From Pseudomonadales bacterium (lineage in GTDB: Bacteria; Pseudomonadota; Gammaproteobacteria; Pseudomonadales; Pseudohongiellaceae): a stretch of DNA of 30,357 nt. This document shows positions 17,688 to 27,900 of the stretch, one piece after another; within the stretch, counting starts at the first letter, position 1, and the number at the start of each line of letters is the position of its first letter. The notes under the pieces were generated by a model, which was not told the DNA's origin, made no database searches, and saw only the letters and a list, made by a program, of their open reading frames with translations. The DNA lies in the NCBI GenBank assembly GCA_024234365.1, contig JACKOK010000008.1:30001-60357 (forward strand). The letters run 5' to 3'. Both the position numbers and the translations under genes were made by a program.

Positions 17688-18415
17688 TGATTCTTGATAT
17701 TGATGCCGGCAATACCCGCATCAAGTGGCGCGCGCTAAGCGCCGGCGGTGAGCGCCTGGTGGGAGCTAGCGTCCAGGGCGAGAATGCGTTTGCCGAAATT
17801 TCCCGGCTTTTGCCCGGGCCGGTACAACGGGTACGTGCCGCCTGTGTGCGCAATCCCCTGTTCCGGACAGCGCTGACAGACTATGCGATGGCCTCGTGGG
17901 GTGTGCTGCCGGAGTTCGCTCAGTCCCGCGAGCGCGTGGGGGCGGTGAGCAATGCCTATGTGGAGGCCTCCCATCTGGGCGTGGATCGTTGGCTGGCGAT
18001 ATTGGCTGCCTATGAGCGCGTACGGGGCGCCTGTTGTGTGCTGGATGCCGGCAGTGCGTTGACGCTGGATTTTGTTGCCCGCGGTGGTCAGCATGAGGGG
18101 GGGTATATTGTGCCAGGCCTGTCGCAGCAGCGTGCAGCGCTGCTGGAGGGGACGAATATTCCGCTAGTGGAATCCGGGCAGTGGGGGGAGGTGGTTCCGG
18201 GGGCCTCAACGGTGACGGCAATCCACCATGGCATTCTGGCCATGTTTGTTCAGTGGATAGCCGCAGAGTACAGGTCTCGCGAACAGATGGATATGCGCTG
18301 GTTGGTGACGGGTGGTGACGCGGATGTGCTTGTGGATGCCTTGATGCGGCAGGGGGTGTGCTGCACCCAGGTGCCGGAACTGGTGCTTGAGGGTTTGTCG
18401 ATTGCCCTGCCCTAA
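17687..18415 (+). CDS. coaX: Type III pantothenate kinase CoaX
   Basis: A 242-residue cytoplasmic enzyme for the first step of coenzyme A synthesis, ATP-dependent phosphorylation of pantothenate. The GTG start overlaps the birA stop by one base. Visible ASKHA-fold motifs are the phosphate loop DIDAGNT at residues 4-10 (D6), HLGVDRW at about 103-109, and the second phosphate motif VLDAGSALTLDF near residue 122. Type III kinases need a monovalent cation and escape CoA feedback. No coaA-type kinase is seen here. Pairing with birA is standard in gammaproteobacteria. Confidence 0.96.
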   Translation: MILDIDAGNTRIKWRALSAGGERLVGASVQGENAFAEISRLLPGPVQRVRAACVRNPLFRTALTDYAMASWGVLPEFAQSRERVGAVSNAYVEASHLGVDRWLAILAAYERVRGACCVLDAGSALTLDFVARGGQHEGGYIVPGLSQQRAALLEGTNIPLVESGQWGEVVPGASTVTAIHHGILAMFVQWIAAEYRSREQMDMRWLVTGGDADVLVDALMRQGVCCTQVPELVLEGLSIALP

Positions 18416-18438
18416 GGGGCGGGACGAGTGATGGTGTT

Positions 18439-19170
18439 ATGCGTGGAATTTTCTTTGGTCTGCTGCTGAGCAATCTGCTTTATCTGTTGTGGCAGTTGTT
18501 TGTCCCGGATGCGCCTGCCGTGCAGCCGCCGCAAGCACTTGTCACAACGGAAGGGGAGCAGGTGCGGCTCGTGACAGAGGCGCCTGCAGAGCAGTTGCGT
18601 GCCTATCCGGCAGCAAGCCCCGTCGAGACGGTGAGCGAAGAGTCCTCTGCGCTTGCACAGGAGCCGCTCTCTCCTTCTTACTGTGCGCAGATCGGCCCCT
18701 TCCGCGATAAGGCGGATGCAGAGACTTTTATTGCAGCCAACACAGAGCGTCTGCCGTTGATTCTGGAAATGCGCCAGCTTGATGCGCCACCGGATTACCG
18801 GGTGTATCTGCCCCCTTTCAGTTCTCGTGAGTTGGCAGCCAGTACGATGCAGACGCTCAGAAACAGTTTTACCGCTAACAATCTGGCCATCGACACCTAT
18901 CTGATTCCCAGGGGGGAGCTCGCCAACGGCATCGCCTTGGGCCTCTTCAGTGAGCAGCGCAATGCGCTCAACGTGCAGCAGCAGATGGAGAAGCTGGGGT
19001 ATACGGTTGTTGTGCGCGAGGAGCCGAAGCAGCGGGAAGAGCCGTGGGTAATTGTCGATCGGGCAGAATCCGAGGCTTTTTTCCAGCAACAATGGCAGCA
19101 AATCCGGCTGTCCCGCTCCTATATAGAAGCGGGAGAAAAACTCTGCGAAACGATTGCACAAGCCAGGTAA
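18439..19170 (+). CDS. SPOR-domain membrane-anchored protein
   Basis: A 243-residue protein with an N-terminal membrane anchor (residues 3-23) and a low-complexity linker (about 25-75). The C-terminal part has SPOR-like features: YCAQIGPFRDKADAETFI (about 76-93) and, more typically, GIALGLFSEQRNALNVQQQMEKLGYTVVV (about 155-183). SPOR domains bind denuded septal peptidoglycan, so a role at the division site or cell wall is likely, facing the periplasm. It starts 23 bases after coaX and is probably cotranscribed with it. A SPOR protein in this position is usual in Pseudomonas and relatives. The tRNA promoter overlaps its 3' end. Confidence 0.88.
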   Translation: MRGIFFGLLLSNLLYLLWQLFVPDAPAVQPPQALVTTEGEQVRLVTEAPAEQLRAYPAASPVETVSEESSALAQEPLSPSYCAQIGPFRDKADAETFIAANTERLPLILEMRQLDAPPDYRVYLPPFSSRELAASTMQTLRNSFTANNLAIDTYLIPRGELANGIALGLFSEQRNALNVQQQMEKLGYTVVVREEPKQREEPWVIVDRAESEAFFQQQWQQIRLSRSYIEAGEKLCETIAQAR

Positions 19171-19182
19171 TTCCCATAAAAT
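19154..19182 (+). promoter_or_regulatory. Candidate promoter of the tRNA-tuf operon
   Basis: TTGCAC (19154-19159) and TAAAAT (19177-19182) are spaced 17 bases and followed by a GC-rich discriminator (GCCGCC), typical of stringently controlled stable-RNA promoters. It lies at the end of the SPOR gene, 54 bases before tRNA-Tyr. Confidence 0.45.
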
Positions 19183-19235
19183 GCCGCCTCTGAATAAGAC
19201 ACCCAGGTTCCTCAAAGAGGTTTTGGGCTCTTGCA

Positions 19236-19319
19236 GGAGGGGTTCCCGAGTGGCTAAAGGGATCAGACTGTAAATCTGACGCGCGAGCTTCGGTGGTTCG
19301 AATCCACCCCCCTCCACCA
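19236..19319 (+). tRNA. tRNA-Tyr (anticodon GUA)
   Basis: An 84-base gene including the encoded CCA. The acceptor stem GGAGGGG pairs with CCCCTCC. The anticodon GTA is at 19270-19272 in the loop of a CAGA/TCTG stem. The long variable arm of class II tRNAs is present, and the T loop is GTTCGAATC. It is first of a tRNA-Tyr, Gly, Thr, tuf cluster. E. coli has a further tRNA-Thr (UGU) before Tyr, which is not present here. Confidence 0.97.
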
Positions 19320-19354
19320 TCCAGATATATGATTTTGCTAGAGTTCTGGTTGAG

Positions 19355-19428
19355 GCGGGTATAGTTCAGAGGTAGAACACCAGCCTTCCAAGCTGGTTAC
19401 GCGGGTTCGATTCCCGCTACCCGCTCCA
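19355..19428 (+). tRNA. tRNA-Gly (anticodon UCC)
   Basis: A 74-base gene with encoded CCA. The acceptor stem GCGGGTA pairs with TACCCGC. The anticodon loop CTTCCAA (anticodon TCC) is closed by CCAGC/GCTGG, and the T arm is GCGGGTTCGATTCCCGC. It lies 35 bases after tRNA-Tyr. Confidence 0.97.
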
Positions 19429-19602
19429 GTTTGAATGGCGCTGCTTGTGTGTTGCGCAGGTTGGCCCAGGGAATCGGCGATTCATAAATTAAGAAACAGA
19501 TCTAGAGGGAAGGGTCTGCCGGGTTGTGTTGTTGCGGCAGGCTTTAGTCTGGCTGCTTACCCGGACGATTCACAGGCTCGGACTGTTTATTACTAGTGTC
19601 TG

Positions 19603-19677
19603 GCTCGCATAGCTCAGAGGTAGAGCACTTCATTGGTAATGAAGAGGTCTCCGGTTCAAATCCGGATGTGAGCACCA
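19603..19677 (+). tRNA. tRNA-Thr (anticodon GGU)
   Basis: A 75-base gene with encoded CCA. The acceptor stem GCTCGCA pairs with TGTGAGC, with one G-U pair. The anticodon GGT lies in the loop TTGGTAA closed by CTTCA/TGAAG. It directly precedes tuf, as in E. coli and Pseudomonas. Confidence 0.97.
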
Positions 19678-19815
19678 GATTTGCGACTTTCTCACTCGGA
19701 GTGATGAAAGCGTTTGGTGGGAAATGTTAGGTTCATTAAGTATGTGCAAGGCGCTGCAGTGACCCGCAGCGAATGCTTGTGCAGAGAATGAAACAAAAAT
19801 CTAGAGGCAATCAAA

Positions 19816-21009
<1,194 letters not shown>

Positions 21010-21029
21010 TTCAACCGAAGACGATGAAC

Positions 21030-21075
21030 AAGCAAGCCGAATGTCCTTGGCGGGACTTTCGGCTTGCTTATCTTT
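21030..21075 (+). terminator. Hairpin terminator/attenuator after tuf
   Basis: A 12-base perfect stem (AAGCAAGCCGAA / TTCGGCTTGCTT) continues after one mismatch with GTCC/GGAC and is followed by the T-rich ATCTTT. It lies 20 bases after the tuf stop and 10 bases before tRNA-Trp, so read-through, RNA processing or a separate promoter must serve tRNA-Trp and secE. Confidence 0.65.
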
Positions 21076-21084
21076 AGGAGTTAT

Positions 21085-21160
21085 AGGCCAGTAGCTCAAT
21101 TGGCAGAGCGGCGGTCTCCAAAACCGCAGGTTGGGGGTTCGATTCCCTCCTGGCCTGCCA
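21085..21160 (+). tRNA. tRNA-Trp (anticodon CCA)
   Basis: A 76-base gene with encoded CCA. The acceptor stem AGGCCAG pairs with CTGGCCT, with discriminator G. The anticodon loop CTCCAAA is closed by GCGGT/ACCGC, and the T loop is GTTCGATTC. Placement between tuf and secE is the usual gammaproteobacterial arrangement. Confidence 0.97.
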
Positions 21161-21243
21161 CTAAGGCAGGGCCAAATCGATTGATTCAGTCCGAGCTGTC
21201 GTGACAACAGGCAGCGTCAGACAAACCTGAGTTTCGTAATACT

Positions 21244-21612
21244 ATGTCCGAAAAAATAAGTAATCAGGAATACAAGCTGGATTGGCTGAAATGGATTGTG
21301 GTTGCCGTGATCGTTGCGCTTGGCGTCTATGGCAATTCCTATTTCGCTGCCGAGTCCATTCTTTACAGGACGATCGGTTTGCTGATTCTTGGTGGCATTG
21401 CGGCATGGCTGGCTGTGCAGACAGCCAAGGGCAGTGCCTTTTTGTCGCTTTGTCTTGAGGCGCGTGCTGAAATTCGCAAGGTTGTCTGGCCTACCCGCCA
21501 GGAAACGACGCAAACCACACTGATTGTGCTGGTGGTGGTTCTCGTCGTAGCGCTTCTTCTCTGGTTGCTGGACTGGGGACTGAATGCGATTATTTCTGGA
21601 ATCATAGGTTAG
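21244..21612 (+). CDS. secE: Preprotein translocase subunit SecE
   Basis: A 122-residue inner-membrane subunit of the SecYEG channel. Two N-terminal helices (about 17-33 and 41-60), as in the long E. coli form, precede the essential conserved amphipathic segment (about 75-85: AEIRKVVWPTR) and a third helix (about 92-112). The WPTRQET motif is diagnostic. No strong Shine-Dalgarno lies before the ATG at 21244. It is followed after nine bases by nusG, the standard pair. Confidence 0.97.
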   Translation: MSEKISNQEYKLDWLKWIVVAVIVALGVYGNSYFAAESILYRTIGLLILGGIAAWLAVQTAKGSAFLSLCLEARAEIRKVVWPTRQETTQTTLIVLVVVLVVALLLWLLDWGLNAIISGIIG

Positions 21613-21621
21613 GGGTGTCTG

Positions 21622-22155
21622 ATGGCTAAGCGTTGGTATGTAGTTCACGCCTATTCAGGTTATGAGAAGAAAGTCATGAATGCGCTCAAGGAGCGCATTG
21701 CGCTTTCCGGCATGGAAGATCTGTTCGGTGAGGTGCTTGTGCCGACCGAAGAGGTTGTGGAGATGCGTGCCGGGCAGAAGCGCAAGAGTGAGCGTAAGTT
21801 CTTCCCGGGCTATGTCCTGGTTGAAATGGAACTGAATGACGATACCTGGCATCTGGTCAAGGAAACGCCGCGTGTCATGGGCTTCATTGGTGGCAAGGCG
21901 GAAAAGCCGGCTCCCATTACAAGCAAGGAAGCCAACAAGATTCTGCAGCGTCTCGAAGATGGTCAGGATAAGCCGACACACAAGATTATTTACGAGCCGG
22001 GTGAGATGGTGCGCGTCATCGACGGGCCGTTTAATGATTTCACCGGGGCTGTCGAAGAGGTCAACTACGAGAAGAGCCGTCTGCGTGTTGCCGTATTGAT
22101 CTTCGGTCGCTCCACGCCGGTGGAGCTGGAATTCAGTCAGGTCGAAAAGACCTGA
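21622..22155 (+). CDS. nusG: Transcription antitermination/elongation factor NusG
   Basis: A 177-residue cytoplasmic factor that binds RNA polymerase and links it to Rho and to ribosomal S10. The N-terminal NGN domain (about 1-115) opens with KRWYVVHAYSGYEKKV and contains FFPGYVLVEME. The KOW domain (about 125-177) contains the GEMVRVIDGPFNDFTGAVEEV signature. Length is close to the E. coli protein (181). AGGGG lies 7 bases before the ATG. Confidence 0.98.
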   Translation: MAKRWYVVHAYSGYEKKVMNALKERIALSGMEDLFGEVLVPTEEVVEMRAGQKRKSERKFFPGYVLVEMELNDDTWHLVKETPRVMGFIGGKAEKPAPITSKEANKILQRLEDGQDKPTHKIIYEPGEMVRVIDGPFNDFTGAVEEVNYEKSRLRVAVLIFGRSTPVELEFSQVEKT

Positions 22156-22268
22156 TACAGGGACGCAGTCTCGACACGGATGTTGTTGGTGTGCCCCGCT
22201 CTTGACGAGTTGCGGTGGTGCGAAATTGTCGTGATGTCTGCGCAGATTGCAGATGTCGCGCAGGGGAG

Positions 22269-22303
22269 CCCGGAATGATTGCCTTGGCAATCGCCACTTC
22301 GGG
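22269..22303 (+). promoter_or_regulatory. Leader hairpin before rplK, possible L1 autoregulatory site
   Basis: An inner stem GATTGCC/GGCAATC (22277-22283 with 22286-22292) is enclosed by CCCGGAA/TTCGGG (22269-22275 with 22298-22303), with an asymmetric internal loop. It lies within the 176-base nusG-rplK gap, 28 bases before rplK. In E. coli, L1 represses the rplK-rplA message through such a leader site. That this hairpin is the site is inference. Confidence 0.4.
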
Positions 22304-22331
22304 TGCTTGAACCCAAACAGGAGTATTGCAA

Positions 22332-22763
22332 ATGGCAAAGAAAGTTACCGCTTATATCAAGCTTCAGGTAGCGGCTGGTAAAGCGAACCCCAGTCCGCCC
22401 GTTGGTCCCGCTCTGGGTCAGCGCGGTGTGAACATCATGGAATTCTGTAAAGCGTTCAATGCGGCAACACAGAGCATGGAACCCGGGCTTCCAATCCCTG
22501 TTGTGATCACGGTCTATGCAGACAGAAGCTTCACATTCGTTACCAAGACGCCCCCCGCTGGCGTGCTGATCCGCAAGGCGATCGGCATCAGCAAGGGAAG
22601 CGCTCGTCCCAATACCGAAAAGGTTGGCAAGATCACCCGTGCGCAGCTTGAAGAAATTGCGACACTGAAGATGCCGGACCTGACAGCGGCAGATATGGAC
22701 GCGGCAGTGCGCACGCTCGAAGGCAGCGCCCGCAGTGCCGGTATTGAAGTAGAGGGGGCCTGA
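22332..22763 (+). CDS. rplK: 50S ribosomal protein L11
   Basis: A 143-residue protein of the GTPase-associated centre of the large subunit, needed for RelA activation. The ATG at 22332 lies 8 bases after AGGAG; a TTG six bases upstream was rejected because it crowds the ribosome site. The N-terminal domain has KLQVAAGKANPSPPVGPALGQRGVNIMEFC, whose prolines are the thiostrepton-binding region. The C-terminal RNA-binding domain ends near MDAAVRTLEGSARSAGI. rplA follows after five bases. Confidence 0.98.
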   Translation: MAKKVTAYIKLQVAAGKANPSPPVGPALGQRGVNIMEFCKAFNAATQSMEPGLPIPVVITVYADRSFTFVTKTPPAGVLIRKAIGISKGSARPNTEKVGKITRAQLEEIATLKMPDLTAADMDAAVRTLEGSARSAGIEVEGA

Positions 22764-22768
22764 TCATC

Positions 22769-23464
22769 ATGGCAAAACTGAGCAAGAAAGCGAAACTGAT
22801 CAGCGAAAAGCTGGATAGCAGCAAGAGCTACACCATTGCAGAAGCCGTGGATCTGCTGAATGAGTTTGCTTCCAAGAAATTCAAGGAATCCATCGACGTT
22901 TCCGTCAACTTGGGTGTTGATCCCCGTAAATCCGACCAGGTGGTGCGTGGCTCCACGCTGTTGCCGCACGGCACTGGCAAGACTGTTCGCGTGGCGGTAT
23001 TTGCCCAGGGCGAGAATGCCAACAAGGCGAAAGAAGCCGGTGCAGATATCGTCGGTTTTGACGATCTGGCAGAAAGCATTCAGGCCGGCAACATGGATTT
23101 CGATGTTGTTATTGCCACCCCCGATGCCATGCGCGTTGTGGGCAAGCTCGGTCAGGTGCTCGGTCCTCGTGGCCTGATGCCGAACCCGAAAGTTGGCACT
23201 GTAACGCCCGACGTTGCTGGCGCTGTTAAAAACGCCAAGGCCGGTCAGGTGCGCTACCGTACAGACAAGAAAGGCATCATTCATGGTGGTATCGGCAAGA
23301 TCGGTTTCGACGCTGCTGCCATCCAGGGCAATCTGGAAGCGCTGATTTCCGACCTGAAGCGTGCCAAGCCCGCGTCAGCGAAAGGGGTCTACGTCCAGAA
23401 AGTGGTGCTGTCCTCCACAATGGGGCCTGGCGTCGTTATCGACCAGTCCACCATTAACGCATAA
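22769..23464 (+). CDS. rplA: 50S ribosomal protein L1
   Basis: A 231-residue protein of the L1 stalk, which helps move deacylated tRNA from the E site; it also represses its own operon. Characteristic segments include VNLGVDPRKSDQVVRGSTLLPHGTGK (about 47-72) and LGPRGLMPNPKVGTVTPDV (about 131-149), and it ends near SSTMGPGVVIDQSTI. The ribosome site GAGGGGG is inside the end of rplK, five bases between genes, so the two are translationally coupled. Confidence 0.98.
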   Translation: MAKLSKKAKLISEKLDSSKSYTIAEAVDLLNEFASKKFKESIDVSVNLGVDPRKSDQVVRGSTLLPHGTGKTVRVAVFAQGENANKAKEAGADIVGFDDLAESIQAGNMDFDVVIATPDAMRVVGKLGQVLGPRGLMPNPKVGTVTPDVAGAVKNAKAGQVRYRTDKKGIIHGGIGKIGFDAAAIQGNLEALISDLKRAKPASAKGVYVQKVVLSSTMGPGVVIDQSTINA

Positions 23465-23529
23465 GGCGGCCTTCGGGCTGCAAAAGACTTTGGGGTTTTG
23501 TCGGCGTGCTCCGGTGCGTCGACAGGGCT

Positions 23530-23600
23530 GTCAAAGACCGTAGGTGTGATGGAAGTTCGTGATCCGTCGCTTAATACCCCCTACGCAGATGGTGTAACCC
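23530..23600 (+). promoter_or_regulatory. rplJ leader, probable L10-binding regulatory RNA
   Basis: The 259-base gap between rplA and rplJ contains CCGTAGG at about 23539-23545 and a complementary CCTACG followed by CAGATGG at about 23580-23590. This pattern fits the kink-turn element bound by the L10(L12)4 complex in gammaproteobacterial L10 leaders, where it autoregulates rplJ-rplL. It was identified from memory of that leader and not by a covariance search. Confidence 0.55.
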
Positions 23601-23685
23601 GATCCAGCTTACAGCCGGATCCACTTCACCAGTTATAAGTCCTTCCGTTGGCGATCGCCTCAAAAGCGGAAGGGAACACAATACT

Positions 23686-23705
23686 GAATCCCGGAAACGG
23701 GGTTC
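23686..23705 (+). other. GAAA-tetraloop hairpin just before the rplJ ribosome site
   Basis: GAATCCCG (23686-23693) pairs with CGGGGTTC (23698-23705) around a GAAA loop, ending five bases before the AGGAG of rplJ. It could tune access of ribosomes to rplJ or mark a processing point. A second stem, CCTTCCG/CGGAAGG (23641-23647 with 23667-23673), lies just upstream. Confidence 0.5.
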
Positions 23706-23723
23706 AAATCAGGAGATTAGCTA

Positions 23724-24252
23724 GTGGCTATTAGACTTGAAGACAAGAAACAGATCGTCTCAGAAGTCAATGAAGCTGCTACTAGCGCCTTGTCTGCAGT
23801 GCTCGCGGATTACCGCGGTGTGACTGTGGGAGACCTGACAGAGCTTCGCAAAACTGCCCGTCAAAACAATGTCTATCTGCGAGTGGTACGTAACACTCTG
23901 CTGAAAAAGGCGGTGGAAAACACCAGTTTTGACTGCATGAAGGATGCGCTGGTCGGGCCGACAATCCTGGCATTCTCCATGGAAGATCCGGGTGCTGCTG
24001 CGCGTGCTTAAGGATTTCGCCAAGGGTAATGACAAGTTTGAGATCAAGGCGCTCTCTATTGGTGGCAAGTTACTGGGTGCTGACCAGATTGACGCATTGG
24101 CAAGCCTGCCGACTTACGATCAGGCAGTCGCTATGCTGATGAGTGTCATGCTGGCACCGGTAACGAAACTGGCAAGAACTTTCAACGAAGTTCCTGCGAA
24201 GGTGACACGCGCTGTTGCCGCAGTACGCGACCAGAAGAAAGAAGCAGCATAA
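23724..24252 (+). CDS. rplJ: 50S ribosomal protein L10, reading frame broken near 24001
   Basis: L10 anchors the L7/L12 dimers to 23S rRNA; it is essential or nearly so in bacteria. The GTG start at 23724 has AGGAG 8 bases upstream. The first frame reads normal L10 (MAIRLEDKKQIV to EDPGAAAR) but stops at TAA 24009-24011. The rest of L10 (VLKDFAKGNDKFEIKAL to the end at 24252) continues in the next frame. Restoring two bases (a second GT after CGT at 24003-24005) gives a continuous 176-residue protein with the expected AAAR-VLKDF junction. As it stands, the first piece (95 residues) would lack the C-terminal helix that binds L7/L12. A base-calling or assembly error, or a real two-base loss, is likeliest. 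Recoding is possible but no standard slippery site is seen. The rplJ-rplL order is standard. Confidence 0.9.
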
Positions 24253-24306
24253 TTCTGATTTTTGACTTAACCGTTTTTAAATTTATTTGTACAGGAGATT
24301 GGAGTC

Positions 24307-24687
24307 ATGGCTCTGTCTAAAGACGATATTTTGAATGCTATTGCTGAAATGTCAGTAATGGACGTGGTTGAACTGGTTGCTGCAATGGAAGAGAAGTTCG
24401 GTGTTTCCGCTGCCGCTGCTGTTGCTGTTGCCCCGGCTGCTGCCGGTGCTGGCGAAGCTGCTGCCGCTGAAGAGAAGACCGAGTTCGACATCGTTCTGCA
24501 ATCCGCTGGCGAGAAGAAAGTCAACGTGATCAAGGTTGTTCGCGGAATCACTGGTCTGGGCCTGAAAGAAGCCAAGGACCTGGTTGATGGCGCTCCTTCC
24601 ACTCTGAAAGAAGGCGTTGCCAAGGCTGACGCTGAAGCTGCGAAGAAAGAACTGGAAGAAGCCGGCGCAACTGTTGAGCTCAAGTAA
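24307..24687 (+). CDS. rplL: 50S ribosomal protein L7/L12
   Basis: A 126-residue stalk protein that recruits translation GTPases. The N-terminal dimerisation domain (about 1-35) binds L10. An Ala/Pro/Gly hinge (about 38-55) follows, then the C-terminal domain beginning EKTEFDIVLQSAGEKKVNVIKVVR, with the conserved GLGLKEAKDLVDGAP. GGAG precedes the ATG at 24307, with a second AGGAG further up, fitting its high expression relative to L10. Confidence 0.99.
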   Translation: MALSKDDILNAIAEMSVMDVVELVAAMEEKFGVSAAAAVAVAPAAAGAGEAAAAEEKTEFDIVLQSAGEKKVNVIKVVRGITGLGLKEAKDLVDGAPSTLKEGVAKADAEAAKKELEEAGATVELK

Positions 24688-24714
24688 GTCTTTGCGCAAG
24701 CAAGAAAACACCGG

Positions 24715-24753
24715 AATCGGGCTGGGATTTCCCCGCCCGATTTTGGCGTTTTT
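24715..24753 (+). terminator. rplL-rpoB attenuator
   Basis: AATCGGGC (24715-24722) pairs with GCCCGATT (24735-24742), and flanking CACC/GGCG bases can extend the stem. T4 and T5 runs follow. It lies in the 246-base gap between rplL and rpoB, where gammaproteobacteria partly terminate transcription so that ribosomal proteins exceed polymerase subunits. The rest of the gap shows no gene. Confidence 0.7.
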
Positions 24754-24933
24754 AAGTTTTTAGCCAATAGCGTTTGTATCAGATTGCAGTAGAAAATTAT
24801 TCGGTGGCGGGGTTGTCCACATCGACAGTGGACTAAAGTTCAGACAAGTACTTTCAACACAGAGCGCTTAGATACTCGTAGTAAAGCCGGCTCGAAAACT
24901 GTGTGAAGTACACACTTGTTAGGAAAAACACTA

Positions 24934-27900
24934 ATGGCCTATTCGTATACAGAAAAGAAGCGTATCCGCAAAGACTTTGGTAAATTGCCGAGCGCAATGG
25001 ATATTCCCTATCTGTTGTCCACCCAGATCGATTCCTTTCGTCAATTTACTCAGGCTGATGTATCTGCGCAGGACCGCCTTGACCAAGGTCTGCATGCTGC
25101 ATTCAAGTCTGTATTTCCCATCGTCAGCTACTCTGGAAAAGCGGTACTCGAGTATGTCAGCTACGATTTAGGCAAGCCCGTATTTGACGTCAAGGAATGT
25201 CAATTGCGCGGCATTACATATTCCGTGTCTCTGCGTGTAAAGGTGCGTCTGATTCTGTTTGATAAGGAATCCACCACGCAGACCATCAAGGATATCAAGG
25301 AGCAGGAAGTCTACATGGGGGAAATCCCCGTGATGACAGACAGCGGTACCTTCGTCATCAACGGTACCGAGCGCGTGGTGGTGTCACAGCTGCATCGCTC
25401 TCCCGGTGTGTTCTTCGATCACGACAAAGGCAAAACCCACAGCTCAGGCAAGCTGTTGTACTCTGCCCGTATTATTCCCTACCGTGGCTCTTGGCTGGAC
25501 TTCGAATTCGACCCGAAGGACATGGTATTCGTGCGTATCGACCGTCGCCGCAAGCTGCCGGCGACTGTTCTGCTGCGCGCGCTGGAATACACATCCCAGG
25601 ATATCCTGGCGATGTTCTACGAGAATGATGTTTACAAGATCAGCGGTAAAAATCGCGATATCGTGTTGCAGCTGGTTCCCTCGCGTCTGCGTGGTGAAGT
25701 GCTGAACTTCCCGGTCGTCGACAAGAAAGGCGAGCTGATTGTGGAAGAGGGGCGCCGTATCACCGCCCGCCACATCCGTCAGATGGAAAAGGCGAAGCTG
25801 GCCGATCTGAAAGTGAGCCCTGAGTTCCTTTTCGGCGAATCGCTCGCAAAAGACGTGATCGACCCGGAAACCGGAGAAATCCTTTTCGAGTGTAATACCC
25901 AGCTGAATCAGGAGATCGTCGATGGCCTGCTGAATTCCGGCGTGACGGAATTTGAAACCATTTACACCAATGATCTGGACTGCGGTCCGTTCATTTCCGA
26001 TACCCTGCGCGTGGATTCCACCACAACCCGTCTTGAGGCGCTGGTCGAGATTTACCGCATGATGCGTCCTGGCGAACCGCCCACCAAGGATTCCGCAGAG
26101 AACCTGTTCTCGAATCTGTTCTTCTCGCCGGAGCGCTATGACCTCTCTGCGGTAGGCCGCATGAAGTTCAACCGTCGTCTGGGGCGTGCCGAGTCTGAAG
26201 GCTCGCCGGTGCTGAGCACGGACGATATCGTGGATGTGCTGAAGACCCTGGTAGCGATTCGCAATGGTTTCGGGGTGGTGGATGATATCGATCACCTGGG
26301 TAACCGTCGTATCCGCTCGGTCGGTGAAATGGCAGAGAACCAGTTCCGCGTGGGCCTTGTGCGTGTAGAGCGCGCCGTGAAGGAACGCCTGAGTATGGCG
26401 GATTCCGAAGGCCTGATGCCGCAGGATATGATCAATGCCAAGCCTGTGGCAGCCGCCATCAAGGAATTTTTCGGTTCCAGCCAGCTGTCCCAGTTCATGG
26501 ACCAGAACAACCCGCTGTCGGAAGTGACGCACAAGCGCCGTGTTTCCGCACTTGGCCCGGGCGGTCTGACCCGTGAGCGTGCAGGTTTCGAAGTGCGTGA
26601 CGTGCATCCGACCCACTACGGTCGTGTGTGCCCGATTGAAACGCCGGAAGGTCCGAACATCGGACTGATGAACTCTCTGGCGACCTATGCGCGCACCAAC
26701 ACTTACGGCTTCCTGGAAAGCCCCTACCGCAAGGTGGTGAACAATCGCGTGACGGACGAGATCGACTTCCTCTCGGCAATTGACGAGAGTGAATTCGTTA
26801 TCGCTCAGGCGAGTGCATCCCTGGACAAGAACGGTGGTTTCGTGGACAACCTGGTCACCGTGCGTCACCGGGGTGAGACCACGCTGGCTCCGCGTGACCA
26901 GATCAATTACATGGACGTGGCGCCGCAGCAGATGGTGTCAGTGGCTGCCGCATTGATTCCGTTCCTGGAACACGACGATGCGAACCGCGCTCTGATGGGG
27001 TCCAACATGCAACGTCAGGCCGTGCCAACCCTGCGCTCCGAGAAGCCGCTGGTGGGTACCGGTCTGGAACGCAATGTGGCGCATGACTCCGGTGTGTGTG
27101 TGGTTGCCCAGCATGGTGGTGTGATCGAGAGTGTGGATGCCTCCCGTATCATCGTGCGTGTTCGTGATGAGGAAACACAGGCGGGTGAAGCCGGTGTGGA
27201 CATCTACAACCTGACCAAATACACCCGCTCCAACCAGAACACCTGTATTAACCAGCAGCCGCTGGTGAAGCGGGGGGATGTGATCGAGCGCGGGGATATT
27301 CTCGCCGACGGGCCGTCCGTGGACATGGGTGAGCTGGCGCTGGGTCAGAACATGCGCATCGCGTTCATGCCCTGGAACGGTTACAACTTCGAGGACTCCA
27401 TCTTGATCTCCGAGCGTGTGGTCAAGGAAGATCGTCTGACCACTATCCACATCCAGGAACTGACCTGTGTGGCTCGTGATACCAAGCTGGGCTCCGAGGA
27501 AATCACCGCCGACATCCCCAACGTGGGTGAAGGCGCGCTGAGCAAGCTCGACGAATCCGGTGTGGTGTACATCGGGGCGGAAGTGAATGCGGGCGACATC
27601 CTGGTAGGCAAGGTGACGCCGAAGGGCGAAACCCAGCTGACCCCGGAAGAGAAACTGCTGCGTGCGATCTTCGGTGAAAAGGCCTCCGATGTGAAGGATA
27701 CCTCCCTGCGTGTGCCGACCAGCGTTAAGGGCACCGTCATCGACGTGCAGGTGTTCACACGCGACGGTCTGGAAAAAGACCAGCGTGCACTGGAAATCGA
27801 ACGGGCTCAGCTCGCGAAGGTTCGCAAGGATATCAATGACGAGTACAAGATCGTGGAAGGGGCTACTTTCCACCGTCTGCGCGCTGCCTTGCTGGACAAG

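Noticed and set aside
23998..24012. Programmed frameshift as the default explanation for rplJ
   Set aside because: No known slippery heptamer, internal Shine-Dalgarno or downstream structure of the usual kind; a missing GT in a short repeat is simpler. Kept only as an alternative within the finding.
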